DNA from: Corallococcus macrosporus
GTDB taxonomy: Bacteria > Myxococcota > Myxococcia > Myxococcales > Myxococcaceae
DNA length: 64,000 bases
Reading direction: 5' to 3'
NCBI RefSeq assembly: GCF_017302985.1
Contig: NZ_JAFIMU010000007.1
Coordinates: 3,301,001 to 3,365,000, forward strand
Made by a program: the position numbers and the translations under genes. Positions 42,479 to 52,747 of the stretch are shown here, piece after piece (the stretch's first letter is position 1; every line of letters starts with the position of its first letter). The notes beneath the pieces were generated by a model that was not told the DNA's origin, did not search any database, and worked only from the letters and a program-made list of their open reading frames with translations.

Positions 42479-43099
42479 TCAGCCCTGCTGCTTCGGCTTC
42501 GCGCCCAGCTGCTGCATGGCCTTCTGGAACGACGGGTACTCGTGCGCGCCCTGGATGGCCAGCTTGTCACCCAGGATGAACGTGGGCACCGCGCGGATGC
42601 CCATCTCCTGGGCCTCGCGCACGGACTCCTCCACCAGATGCCGGTAGCGGCCTTCCTCCACCGCGCGCTGGAGTTCGTCCGGATCCAACCCGGCCTCCGC
42701 GCCCGCACCGCGCAGCGTGTCCCACTGCCAGAGGTCCTCACCCTCGGTCCAGTAGCGCCGCAGGATGGCGGCCTGGAAGGGCTCCAGCCGGCCTTGCGCG
42801 CGCGCGTACTCCGCCGCCTCGTGCGCACGGCGCGTGGACGGGATGATGTCCCGGTGCACCATCTTCAGCCCGGCCTTCGCGGCGCGGAGCTTCAGCGGGT
42901 TGTTGGGGTCCTTCATCCCCTGGCGCACGTACTCGGGCAACGGCAGCCCTTCCGGAGGCGTCTCCGGGCGCAGGAAGTAGGGGTGCCACTCCACCTGGAC
43001 GTCGTATTCCTTCTTCAGCTTCTCGACCTCACCGAGGCCGACGTAACACCAGGGTCAAACGAAGTCGGACCAGATGTGGACGACGATGGGTGCGCTCAT
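42479..43099 (-). CDS. FrnE/DsbA-like thioredoxin-fold protein with in-frame TGA, candidate selenoprotein
   Basis: Reading from ATG 43099 gives MSAPIVVHIWSDFV, then TGA (codon 15, 43057-43055), then PWCYVGLGEVEKLKKEYDVQ and so on to a stop at 42479: 206 residues if TGA is read. FrnE proteins have DFVCPWCYxG here, so the TGA replaces exactly the first active-site Cys and gives UxxC, the standard signature of selenocysteine in thioredoxin-fold proteins. The cis-Pro motif RAVPTFILGDK (Pro172) is intact, with no other stop, frameshift or decayed codon use. A hairpin of the bacterial SECIS type follows the TGA. Without Sec decoding the only frame starts at GTG 42994 and lacks the active site. By family it is a disulfide oxidoreductase or isomerase. 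A pseudogene is the main alternative. Confidence 0.78.
43023..43057 (-). promoter_or_regulatory. Candidate bacterial SECIS hairpin with UGA
   Basis: On the minus-strand RNA the UGA is at 43057-43055. Thirteen bases later an 8-bp stem forms: UCGGCCUC (43041-43034) pairs with GAGGUCGA (43030-43023) with one G.U pair, closed by the loop GGU (43033-43031). The loop begins 21 bases after the UGA. Known bacterial SECIS elements, e.g. in E. coli fdhF, lie immediately after UGA, with a loop that starts GGU and a similar distance. I cannot confirm SelB recognition from sequence. Confidence 0.65.
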
Positions 43100-43224
43100 G
43101 GGCTGAATCTCTAGCACCGCGCGTCGGAGCCTTCCACCCCTTCCACCCGGCCCGCATCCAGCGGTGGACAGCCCGCCCTCCCAAGGGCACGGTCCGGGTT
43201 CCATCCTTCCGGAGGAACCTCCCC

Positions 43225-45254
<2,030 letters not shown>

Positions 45255-45255
<1 letters not shown>

Positions 45256-45290
45256 CGCGCGCCCCGCGAGGCCTTCCCTGGGGCGTGCGC
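45255..45290. terminator. Hairpin terminator after the S9 peptidase
   Basis: GCGCGCGCCCC (45255-45265) pairs with GGGGCGTGCGC (45280-45290) with one G.T wobble, an 11-bp stem with a 14-base loop. It starts in the peptidase stop codon and ends 8 bases before the stop of the convergent small lipoprotein gene, so it may serve both. Confidence 0.6.
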
Positions 45291-45298
45291 AGGCCGCC

Positions 45299-45577
45299 TC
45301 AGGGGATGCCGAAGCAGTCGTCGATGCAGCTGGCGACGACCTCCGAGCAGGTGCGGTCGGCGATGCACTCCGAGCACTCCGCGGTGCGCTCGCGGCGGTC
45401 GTCCTGCTCGCTCTCCTTCTCGTCCTCCCAGGCGCCAATCTTCTCGGCGCACTTGCCGGTGTCCAGGTCGGAGTCGAAGCACTCCTTGCGGTAGTCGCAG
45501 ATGGCGTCCGCGTCGTTGGAACAGCCGGTCAGCAGCAGCACGGAGACACAGGAGGCCAGGGCAATCAGTCGTGACAT
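45299..45577 (-). CDS. Small Cys-rich predicted lipoprotein
   Basis: A 92-residue protein. The signal peptide MSRLIALASCVSVLLLTGCS ends in lipobox LTGC. The mature part holds eight further cysteines in the pattern ICDYRKECF, GKCAEKIG, AECSECIADRTC and SCIDDCFG, which could form disulfides or hold a metal, and is otherwise acidic. Several small myxobacterial lipoproteins have this composition; I do not recognise a named family. It is separated from the upstream DUF4142 gene by a strong hairpin. Confidence 0.75.
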   Translation of the reverse strand: MSRLIALASCVSVLLLTGCSNDADAICDYRKECFDSDLDTGKCAEKIGAWEDEKESEQDDRRERTAECSECIADRTCSEVVASCIDDCFGIP

Positions 45578-45599
45578 GGCGCGGCATCATGCACGCGAA

Positions 45600-45634
45600 G
45601 ACGCCTCCCGGGAATGCTCTTCCCAGGAGGCGTC
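45600..45634 (-). terminator. Intrinsic-type terminator of the DUF4142 gene
   Basis: GACGCCTCC (45600-45608) pairs perfectly with GGAGGCGTC (45626-45634), and inside it GGGAA/TTCCC adds five more pairs around a 5-base loop. It lies 21 bases past the stop of the DUF4142 gene and before the start of the small lipoprotein gene. The U-run after it is weak. Confidence 0.65.
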
Positions 45635-45655
45635 AGGTGCTTCAGCGAAGCTGGA

Positions 45656-46426
45656 TTACTTCGTCTTCGTCGCACCGCCCGTGGTGCCCGTCGAGCCGCC
45701 CATGGAGCCGCCCGTGGTGCCCGTGGAGCCGCCCATCGAGCCGCCCATGGAGCCCGGGGAGCCGTGGTTCATGGAGCCGTGGTCCATGGAGCCGCCCTGC
45801 ATGCCGGAGCCGCCCACGCCCATGGTCTGGGGCAGCTTGCCCAGCGTCTGGTAGGCCATGTCGCGGTGCTTGGGCAGCTCCTGGCTGAGCTGCGTCAGCA
45901 TGGTGGTCATCTCCGCGGGAGCGGAGGTCATGCCCTGCTTCGCGGCCATCACCTTGCCAATGGCGTCGTCATGGGCGCCGACCTGATTGGCCATGTAACA
46001 CGAGTCGAACGGCATGCCCTTGAGGGTCTGGAGCTTCTCCATGTGCGCCTTGTCGGCGGCCATGGCCTTCTTCTCCATGTCGTTGGCGGGCTTGGGCATG
46101 TCCGCCAGGGTCATCTTCTGCGTCTTCGCGAAGTCCATGACCTGCTTGTCCGCGGCCGTGTGCGAATCAATCATCATCTTCGCGTAGCTCTTCACGTCCG
46201 GGTTCTCGGAGGTCTTCTGCGCCAGCTCGGCCTGCTTGATCTCCGACTGGTTGATGTAGTGCAGGCGCTCCAGGAAGGCCTTCGGGTCCGTGGGGGCCAT
46301 GAAGCCCTTGAAGTCGGCCATGCCCTTGGCGGCGGGCTTCGCGGCGGGCGTGGCGCTCTGGGCCAGCGAGACACCGCCGGTGAAGAGGACCGCGGCGAGG
46401 GTGACTCCGTGCAGGGTGCGCTTCAT
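45656..46426 (-). CDS. DUF4142 domain protein, exported
   Basis: A 256-residue protein with a signal peptide (MKRTLHGVTLAAVLFTGGVS, cleavage after SLA) and a ribosome site AAGGAG upstream of ATG 46426. The ferritin-like DUF4142 domain is seen in FLERLHYINQSEIKQAELAQ, NPDVKSYAKMMIDSHTAADK, and GAHDDAIGKVMAAKQGMTSA, four helices with conserved His and Glu positions. The C-terminus is a Gly/Ser/Met-rich tail with two MGGSTGTTGGS repeats, probably disordered. The domain occurs in predicted outer-membrane or periplasmic proteins of unknown role, sometimes linked to stress. Confidence 0.88.
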   Translation of the reverse strand: MKRTLHGVTLAAVLFTGGVSLAQSATPAAKPAAKGMADFKGFMAPTDPKAFLERLHYINQSEIKQAELAQKTSENPDVKSYAKMMIDSHTAADKQVMDFAKTQKMTLADMPKPANDMEKKAMAADKAHMEKLQTLKGMPFDSCYMANQVGAHDDAIGKVMAAKQGMTSAPAEMTTMLTQLSQELPKHRDMAYQTLGKLPQTMGVGGSGMQGGSMDHGSMNHGSPGSMGGSMGGSTGTTGGSMGGSTGTTGGATKTK

Positions 46427-46726
46427 TGGGTGCTGCTCCTTTTCAAGGCCTCGGAAGTGAGGCGGGACAAAGTCGGTGGACCGGGGGTAGCCGGATCCGC
46501 GCGGCGCACCTTGGGGCAGGGCGCCACGGCGGACCCAGGGCGTAGGAAGGCAGACGTGTGCCAACTCACGTTGCGCCAGCGGTCGGGTGCGCCAGTGGAC
46601 AGCACCACTGGCCCCGGGACCGGGCGCGGACGTTCAGCACCACACGGCTGTCTGGGAACGCCATCCGTCCTCCTGTGCCCGAAAAGCTAGGCATCCCGGG
46701 AGGGCGGGAAGGCAACGAAGGCATTG
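46427..46726. other. Intergenic stretch, nothing coding seen
   Basis: About 300 bases upstream of the DUF4142 gene hold no convincing gene in any frame: open frames here lack ribosome sites and domain patterns. The promoter of the DUF4142 gene should lie at its left end. The only structure I noticed is a weak hairpin with GGCAA/TTGCC arms (46711-46728), directly before the strong terminator hairpin of the peptidase operon. Confidence 0.5.
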
Positions 46727-46749
46727 CCCCGGCTGGCTGGCAGCCGGGG
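46727..46749 (-). terminator. Terminator hairpin of the peptidase/DUF4175 operon
   Basis: CCCCGGCTG (46727-46735) pairs perfectly with CAGCCGGGG (46741-46749) around a 5-base loop. It lies eight bases downstream of the stop (46757) of the minus-strand peptidase gene. Confidence 0.6.
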
Positions 46750-46756
46750 AGGGTGG

Positions 46757-48532
46757 CTACTTCGCGGGCTTGGGGGCCGGGGAAGATTTCGGTGCGGCCT
46801 TCGGCGCGTCGGGTGTGCCGGCGGGGACGTTCTTCGTCTCCGACAGCTCGTCCTCCGCGCGCAGGAAGGCCTGGGCGGCGCGGTCCACGTCGTCGGGCTT
46901 GAGGCCCGTGAGGTTGGCGGCGGCCACGCGCGTGCGCGACGCGAGCGCCGTCTCCCCCAGCGCGCCGTGGATGCGCGTGAGGGCCACGTGGATTTCAGGG
47001 TCGAACGGGTCCGAGGCCAGCGCCTCCAGGTACGCCGTCTTCGCCTTCGGGTAGTCCTTGCGGAACAGCAGGATGCGGCCCAGGTGCACGTTGGTGGAGG
47101 GCGAGCCCGGGTGCATGCGCAGCGAGCCGCGCAGCACGGACTCCGCCTCGTCCAGCCGGCGCAGCTCCAGCAGCGCGAGCGCGAACTTGTTGGAGACGGA
47201 CTCGTACTTGTCGCCCACCAGCTTGTGCGCCCGCGCGTACTCCTCCGCGGCGGCCTTCACGCGGTTGCGCTCGCGCAAGACCTCGCCCAGGTGCGCGAAC
47301 TTGCGCGCGGGGACCTCCGTCACCTCGGAGAAACCGCCGAAGGAGATCTCACGCCCCTTCTTCTTGTCGCCGTCCTTCTGCGCGCCCTTGGCGTCCTCCT
47401 TGAGCACCACGCGGTCGTCGCGCGGCACCAGCTCCTGGGGGAAGGGCTGCTTCTTCACGTAGGACAGCCACGTCTTCTCGAAGAGGGGGAAGGGCATGCC
47501 CGTCGCCGCCTCCACCGCCTTCTTGTCCAGCTGGCCCGCCTTCAGCTCCTGGAGCAGCGTGCGCAGGCCCGCGGTGCCCTTGGTGCCGTGGATGTAGTCG
47601 ATGGCGTAGAACACCTCCGCGAACGCGGTGGCCGCGTCCTCCGCCGTGGGCAGCATGGCGATGGAGGGGTGCATCTTCTCGAAGGGGATGAGCTTGTCCT
47701 CCTTCACGCGCTTGCCCAGCAGCGCCTGCGTGGAGGGCGTCATGGCCAGGCCACCCTTGCCGCGCCAGCGCGACTCCAGGAACTTGGCCAGGCCCTCGTG
47801 CAGCCAGATGGGCACGGTGTTGTGGGACAGCTGGCTGACCACCAGGTGCACGTACTCGTGCGCCAGCGTGTCCTGCCAGTCGTAGCCCTGCGCCACGGCC
47901 TTGGGGCTCGTCACCATCAGCTTGTTGAACTTGCAGATGGCGATGGTGCCCGTGGTGCGGATCTGCTTCTCCGTCAGGGTGCTGACGCGGGACAGCTCGC
48001 GCGCGTTGTTCACCACCTCCACGCGCACCTTGCCCGGAGGCGTCCAGCCCAGGTCCTCCGCGAGCGCGCGGTGGATGGACTCCAGCGTCTCCAGCGCGTA
48101 GGGCACCAGCACCTCTTCCTTGCCCTTCGGGTAGTAGAAGATGAAGTGCTCGGACTCCGCGCGCTGGTGGTCCTTGACGATGGCGCGCGTGTCCTTCGCG
48201 AGCCGCAGGTAGCTGCCCGGCTTGTCCTCGATGTTGGCCGCTTCCAGCAGCGTCACCGCGTCCTCGTACTGGCCCTCCTCGAAGGCCACGCGCCCCTGGA
48301 AGTACTTCAGGGGCTCCAGCTCGGACGGCACGCGCTTCTCCACCTCGGCCAGCTCGCGGCGGGCGCTCCCCACGTCCCAGTCATCCAGGGACTGCTCCAC
48401 CTTGCCCAGCCGCTGCTTCACGTCCTCCTTGAGGGCCGCGTCTGGCGGCTGCGCGAAGGCCGTGGGGACGGCGAGGAGAAGGGCGCACAGGAGGCCCAGG
48501 CAGGGGATGGACGCGTGCGTGCGGCGGCTCAC
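46757..48532 (-). CDS. Exported peptidase MA-type metalloprotease with TPR repeats
   Basis: A 591-residue protein with a signal peptide (cleavage after AFA, about residue 27). Residues 221-250 contain the zinc motif DTLAHEYVHLVVSQ (His225, Glu226, His229) and the downstream WLHEGLAKFLE that gives the third ligand, as in 'peptidase MA family' proteins. Helical TPR-like units precede it (LDDWDVGSARRELAEVEKRV) and follow it (EYARAHKLVGDKYESVSNKF; ALLELRRLDEAESVLRGSLR). The C-terminal 40 residues are Ala/Pro/Lys-rich. Its start overlaps the stop of the DUF4175 gene (4 bases), so the two are co-translated and may work together in the periplasm. Confidence 0.85.
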   Translation of the reverse strand: MSRRTHASIPCLGLLCALLLAVPTAFAQPPDAALKEDVKQRLGKVEQSLDDWDVGSARRELAEVEKRVPSELEPLKYFQGRVAFEEGQYEDAVTLLEAANIEDKPGSYLRLAKDTRAIVKDHQRAESEHFIFYYPKGKEEVLVPYALETLESIHRALAEDLGWTPPGKVRVEVVNNARELSRVSTLTEKQIRTTGTIAICKFNKLMVTSPKAVAQGYDWQDTLAHEYVHLVVSQLSHNTVPIWLHEGLAKFLESRWRGKGGLAMTPSTQALLGKRVKEDKLIPFEKMHPSIAMLPTAEDAATAFAEVFYAIDYIHGTKGTAGLRTLLQELKAGQLDKKAVEAATGMPFPLFEKTWLSYVKKQPFPQELVPRDDRVVLKEDAKGAQKDGDKKKGREISFGGFSEVTEVPARKFAHLGEVLRERNRVKAAAEEYARAHKLVGDKYESVSNKFALALLELRRLDEAESVLRGSLRMHPGSPSTNVHLGRILLFRKDYPKAKTAYLEALASDPFDPEIHVALTRIHGALGETALASRTRVAAANLTGLKPDDVDRAAQAFLRAEDELSETKNVPAGTPDAPKAAPKSSPAPKPAK

Positions 48533-51500
48533 TTCACCAGCTCCTCGTAGTAGCGCTTCACCTGCTCGCGGTACTTCTCCGGCGCGCCCTGCTTCATGGC
48601 GTCCAGCAGGTCCTTGCGGAACTCGCGAGGCGCCTGGAACGCGTCCTCGTCCGGCAGCTCCACCTTGTCCTGCGGGTTGCGGCCGTTGCCCTCCTGCTGG
48701 CGGCCGGAGCCCATGGGCATGGGCAGCCCGCGGCCGCCCTTGCGGCCCTTCTGGCTCTGCTGCATTTGCTGCTGGAAGCGCTTGAGGCCTTCCATGGCGG
48801 CCTGCTGTTCGCCGTAGCCGCGGCCGGGGTCCTTGCCCTGCATGCGCTGGGACGCCTCGCCCATGCGCTGGCCAATCTCATCCATCTGCTGGCCGGCCTC
48901 TTCGCCGAAGAGCGGCGCCGTCTGCTCCATGTCCTCCATCTGCTGGCGCAGGCCCTGCGCGCGCTGCTCCAGTTGCTGCTGGCGCTGGCCCAACTGCTGG
49001 AGCTGCTGCTTCTCCTGCTGCGACAGCTGCGAGCCCGGCGGCGGGAAGAGGTTCTGCAACTGCTGGCTCACGTCCGACACGTCGCGCGCGTCCTTCTTGA
49101 GCTGCTCCGCGAGCTTCGCGGACTGCTGACGCACCTCCGGCGGGTTGCCGAACATCTCGTCCAGCTGGCGCTGCTGCTCGCCCATGCTGGACAGCTGGCG
49201 CGCGGCGTCCTCGGCGCGGGCGGCGGACTCCGCGGCCAGGTCGAAGTCGTCCACCTTGAGCGCGTTCTCCACGTTGCGCAGCTCGGACTGGGCCTCCTCC
49301 AGCGGGCGGGCCGCGCGGCTGTTGAGGCGACCCGGGTCCAGCTTCTGGTAGTGCTCCTGCACCTGCTGCACCTTGCGCGCGAGCTCGTCCTTGAGGGCCT
49401 GGCCCTTCTCCTTGAGCCGGTCGCGGTTCTGGCTGCGGGCCTGGTCGCGCAGGGCGCGCGTCTGCTCGGCGACCTTCTGCTGCTCGTCCATGGTGCCCTG
49501 CAGGTCGTCCATGAACTTGCCGAACTTCTCCGCCAGCTCCGGGTACTGCTCCGCGCCGAAGTCCTCCTGGGACTTGTCCATGGAGTCGAGCATCTCGTCC
49601 ATCTGCATGCCCAGCTCCTGGAGCTTCGCCAGGGCTTCGTCCGCCTTGCCCTCCTGCATCAGGCGCTCGACTTCATCCATGGCGCCCTGCATGTCCTCCT
49701 GCTCCATCATTTCCGACAGCGCCTCGGCGTTGAGGTGCTCGTCGCGGATGCCCTTGCGCAGCTCCGCCATGCGCTGCATCAGCTCCTGGATGCGCGACTT
49801 GAGCTGCTGGATCTGTTGCATCACCTGTTCGCGCGCGGCCTCGTCCGGGTTGGCCTTGAACTGCTCGATGAGGCGGGACAGGTCGCGGCGCTCGTTGGCC
49901 AGCTGCTTCGTCAGCTCCTGGAGCGCCTCCAGCTTCTGCCGGTCCAGCAGCGACTCCAGGTAGAGGATGTCGCGCTCCAGGCCCTCGATTTCGTCCTCCA
50001 CCACGGCGGTGAGCCGGGTGCCGGTGCCCCAGTCCTCGCCGCGCGCTCGCTGGGTGCGCAGGTACAGGCGGCGGAAGTCGGAGGTGGTGCCCACGCTGCG
50101 CTTGAGCTCCCCGCCGATGTTCAGGAGCGCGGAGATGATCTCCTTGGGGACGTCCTTCTCGCGCGACAGCTCGGAGCCCTGGGCGCGGAAGTCGTCCGCG
50201 AGCTGCTGGCCGTTGGTGTCCACGGACTTCGCGGACTCCACCGCCTGCGCGTCCTTCTGCTTCGCGCGGTCGGGGCCCTCCAGGCGGTCCGCCAGGTGGT
50301 CCACGAGCCGGCCCCAGAGGACTTCCGCCTTCTCCAGGGCGGCGCGGCGGTGCTCGGCGGCGCTGTAGACGCGCAGGGTCTGCGTGCGGCTGACGCCCTT
50401 CTTGGGGCCCTCCACCGCGTCGTTGTCCTTCGCCTCCACGTAGTAGGTGATGCGGTCGCCGGGGGCGGGCTTGAGCGGGCCCAGGTCCCAGTTGAAGGTG
50501 CCCCGGCTGCGGCGGCTGTCCTCGCGCGGCAGGTTCACGCGCGTCTCCTGCTTCGCGCCGGGCATGCGGAACACCAGAGCCAGGCCGGACAGGCCGTAGT
50601 CGTCGGTGGCCTCGTACTTGAGCGTCACCGTCTGGCCGGGGTCGACCTCAATCTCCGTGGACGGCGTGAGCAACGTCACCTGGGGGGACTTGTCCGCCTC
50701 CACGGTGAGGGGGATGTCCGGGCCCACCGCGAGCGGCTTCGCGCGCGCGCCGTAGAAGACGAAGTGGTAGTGGCCGCCCTTCTGGGCGACGAAGCTGCCG
50801 GTGAGCTCGCGGCCGCCGGTGACGGTGAGGGGCAGCGTCTGGTCGTTGACGACGACCTCCGCGCGCTCGATGGGGCGGTCCGAGCGCGTCTTCAGCGCGA
50901 CCTCGGTGCCGGCGGGCGCGCTGACCTCGCCGTTGGTGCCCGGCACGGTGCGCGGCGCCAGGCCGGTGTACGCGGGGTAGCGGTACGTCAGCTCGATGTC
51001 ACCGGTGATGGGCTCGACCTGCGCGGCGGTCTCCGGGCGCGCGGCCTGCTCCCGCAGGTGCTTCCAGCCCGCGGCCCACCGGCCGCCCACGAAGAACAGC
51101 GCCACCGCGAGCAGCAGCACCGCGGCGCCGCACGCCATGGCCACGCGGCGCAGCGGCTGGCGGTCCACCACGAGCCCGGCGTCCACCGTGCGGGCCCGCT
51201 CGTCCATCTGCCGCAGGAACGCGTCCGCGAGCTGCGGAGACCAGCCGGCCTCCTCCCGGCGCTCGCGCGACAGCTCCACCGCGGCGAGCACGTCCAGCGA
51301 CAGCTCCGGGCGGCGCTGGCCCACGAGCCGGGCGGTGAGCAGGTCGTCGCCCACCTGCCGGCGCGCGAGCACGACGCCGAAGAAGGCCGCCACCGCCGCG
51401 CCCGCCGGTACGGCGAGCCACAGCAGCCCCTGCGCGAACCCCGGCGCCACGCGGCCCAACAGGCCCGTGGCGAACAGGAGCACGAGGGCCGTGACGGTGC

Positions 51501-51672
51501 CCAGCAGGGCGCCCTGGGCCCAGAGCTGGCGGCGCTGGCGGGCGCGCACCTGGGCGAGCAGCTCCGCCACGCCGTGCGAGCGCGCTTCGCGCCGGGCCTG
51601 GGGCGGCGGGGCCGGAGGAGGTGGCGGGGGCGGCAGCTCGGGGCCTGGGCTCTGCGGTGTCTCGAGGTTCAC
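48529..51672 (-). CDS. DUF4175 large membrane-anchored coiled-coil protein
   Basis: A 1,047-residue protein starting at GTG 51672. The first 25 residues are Pro-rich, then there are two membrane helices (about 53-92) and another near 175-190. A beta-rich region follows (ELTYRYPAYTGLAPRT; TLKYEATDDYGLSGLALVFR), then from about residue 450 to 1000 a long Gln/Glu/Arg/Lys-rich coiled coil with several 'LEQRAQGLRQQMEDMEQ'-type stretches. This is the layout of DUF4175 proteins, which usually lie beside MoxR/DUF58/BatA genes. In this genome a moxR-DUF58-BatA set lies 19 kb away, so the modules have separated. The cellular role is unknown; scaffolding or envelope stress is a guess. Confidence 0.85.
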   Translation of the reverse strand: MNLETPQSPGPELPPPPPPPAPPPQARREARSHGVAELLAQVRARQRRQLWAQGALLGTVTALVLLFATGLLGRVAPGFAQGLLWLAVPAGAAVAAFFGVVLARRQVGDDLLTARLVGQRRPELSLDVLAAVELSRERREEAGWSPQLADAFLRQMDERARTVDAGLVVDRQPLRRVAMACGAAVLLLAVALFFVGGRWAAGWKHLREQAARPETAAQVEPITGDIELTYRYPAYTGLAPRTVPGTNGEVSAPAGTEVALKTRSDRPIERAEVVVNDQTLPLTVTGGRELTGSFVAQKGGHYHFVFYGARAKPLAVGPDIPLTVEADKSPQVTLLTPSTEIEVDPGQTVTLKYEATDDYGLSGLALVFRMPGAKQETRVNLPREDSRRSRGTFNWDLGPLKPAPGDRITYYVEAKDNDAVEGPKKGVSRTQTLRVYSAAEHRRAALEKAEVLWGRLVDHLADRLEGPDRAKQKDAQAVESAKSVDTNGQQLADDFRAQGSELSREKDVPKEIISALLNIGGELKRSVGTTSDFRRLYLRTQRARGEDWGTGTRLTAVVEDEIEGLERDILYLESLLDRQKLEALQELTKQLANERRDLSRLIEQFKANPDEAAREQVMQQIQQLKSRIQELMQRMAELRKGIRDEHLNAEALSEMMEQEDMQGAMDEVERLMQEGKADEALAKLQELGMQMDEMLDSMDKSQEDFGAEQYPELAEKFGKFMDDLQGTMDEQQKVAEQTRALRDQARSQNRDRLKEKGQALKDELARKVQQVQEHYQKLDPGRLNSRAARPLEEAQSELRNVENALKVDDFDLAAESAARAEDAARQLSSMGEQQRQLDEMFGNPPEVRQQSAKLAEQLKKDARDVSDVSQQLQNLFPPPGSQLSQQEKQQLQQLGQRQQQLEQRAQGLRQQMEDMEQTAPLFGEEAGQQMDEIGQRMGEASQRMQGKDPGRGYGEQQAAMEGLKRFQQQMQQSQKGRKGGRGLPMPMGSGRQQEGNGRNPQDKVELPDEDAFQAPREFRKDLLDAMKQGAPEKYREQVKRYYEELVK

Positions 51673-51906
51673 GCTGGCTTGTCCGCTCGTCGGTCGCGAG
51701 CCAACCCCGGGCGGGGCAGGCTATTTCCCAATTGTGACGCACTCCCGCCGTCTTCGCGCGTGCATCGCAGGGGCGGAGGGCGGAAGGGAACGGCCTGTGT
51801 CCGCCGCAGGAAGGAGGGGCGGACGGCAGGGTTCTGGGGACAACGCGGAAGGGGGACCCGCGCCCTCCCCGCCCGCTGGGGACGGTGGGAGGGCAGGGGA
51901 GCGCGC

Positions 51907-52461
51907 TCAGCCTTCAGCGGGAGGGGTGGAGCGGGAGGCCGCCGGAGCGTCCTCCAGGGGCGCGGAGAGGCCGCCCAGCTCCTCGGCGAGCGCGGTGAGC
52001 ACTTCCTGGGTGAAGACGATGCGGTCGCGGGGCATGCGGGCGAGCACGCGCTGCACGGCGGACTCGACGGTGCCTTCCGACGGGATGTCCAGCGCGCGGC
52101 CGGAGTCGGTGAGCGCGAAGAGGGCCTTGCGGCCATCGAGCGGATCCGACTTGCGCTCCAGCAGGCCACGCTTCTCCAGGCGCTTGAGCACCCCGGTCAG
52201 GGTGCTGGGGTGCACGTGGAGGATGTTGGCGAGCGTGCCGGCGGTGATGCCCGGGAAGCGTCCCACCAGCCGGATGACCAGCCGCTGCGGGCCGGTGAGC
52301 CCCAGCGTGGACTCCATCCGCTTGGACGTGGACTGCAGGCCATGGTCCACGGCCCACAAGAGGCGCATGAACTCCAGCACCTCGCCCAACTGCTGTTGCG
52401 ATCCCCGGGACTTGCTGCCGTCCGGGCCTGCCATCGACTCCGGGGCTTGTGTGTCCTTCAT
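51907..52461 (-). CDS. MarR family transcriptional regulator
   Basis: A 184-residue regulator starting at ATG 52461 with GGGAGG upstream; the frame runs upstream without a better start. The winged helix includes LGLTGPQRLVIRLVGRFPGI, GTLANILHVHPSTLTGVLKR and the wing ERKSDPLDGRKALFALTDSG, the 'DxRxxxxxLT' motif of MarR. The last 30 residues are variable. No ligand or target is evident; the divergent gene at 52748 is a candidate. Confidence 0.9.
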   Translation of the reverse strand: MKDTQAPESMAGPDGSKSRGSQQQLGEVLEFMRLLWAVDHGLQSTSKRMESTLGLTGPQRLVIRLVGRFPGITAGTLANILHVHPSTLTGVLKRLEKRGLLERKSDPLDGRKALFALTDSGRALDIPSEGTVESAVQRVLARMPRDRIVFTQEVLTALAEELGGLSAPLEDAPAASRSTPPAEG

Positions 52462-52747
52462 GGGCGCATCCTCCCTCACCTCCGGCCTCCCTGTCTTTCC
52501 GTTGTGTTCCAAAGGTGGGCGTGTCCTAGCGCGTCGGCCTGGGGGTTCCAGCAAAATCCGGAAGGGGTGCTGGAAGGAAGACGGGGACGCCCGCCCGGGG
52601 ACCATGGAGGGCGGCGATGACGCGGACGGATGACGCGGCTCCCCAGGCGTGATGGGTCCTGTCCAGGGGGCAACCCTCCGTGTTTTCCTGGTTGTCCGGT
52701 AGCGCGGCTCTTGGCGCCGCACGGTTCCAGGAGGCTTGAAGTCCATC

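Noticed and set aside
42479-43099. Ordinary pseudogene with a nonsense mutation
   Set aside because: Only one stop, exactly at the first active-site Cys, a SECIS-like hairpin beside it and an otherwise intact protein; kept as the main alternative but not preferred.
48766-52620. Very long open frame (over 1,280 codons) on the plus strand
   Set aside because: It is antisense to the DUF4175 and MarR genes, has no ribosome site or domain and is made of Leu/Arg/Ala/His-rich shadow sequence typical of GC-rich DNA.
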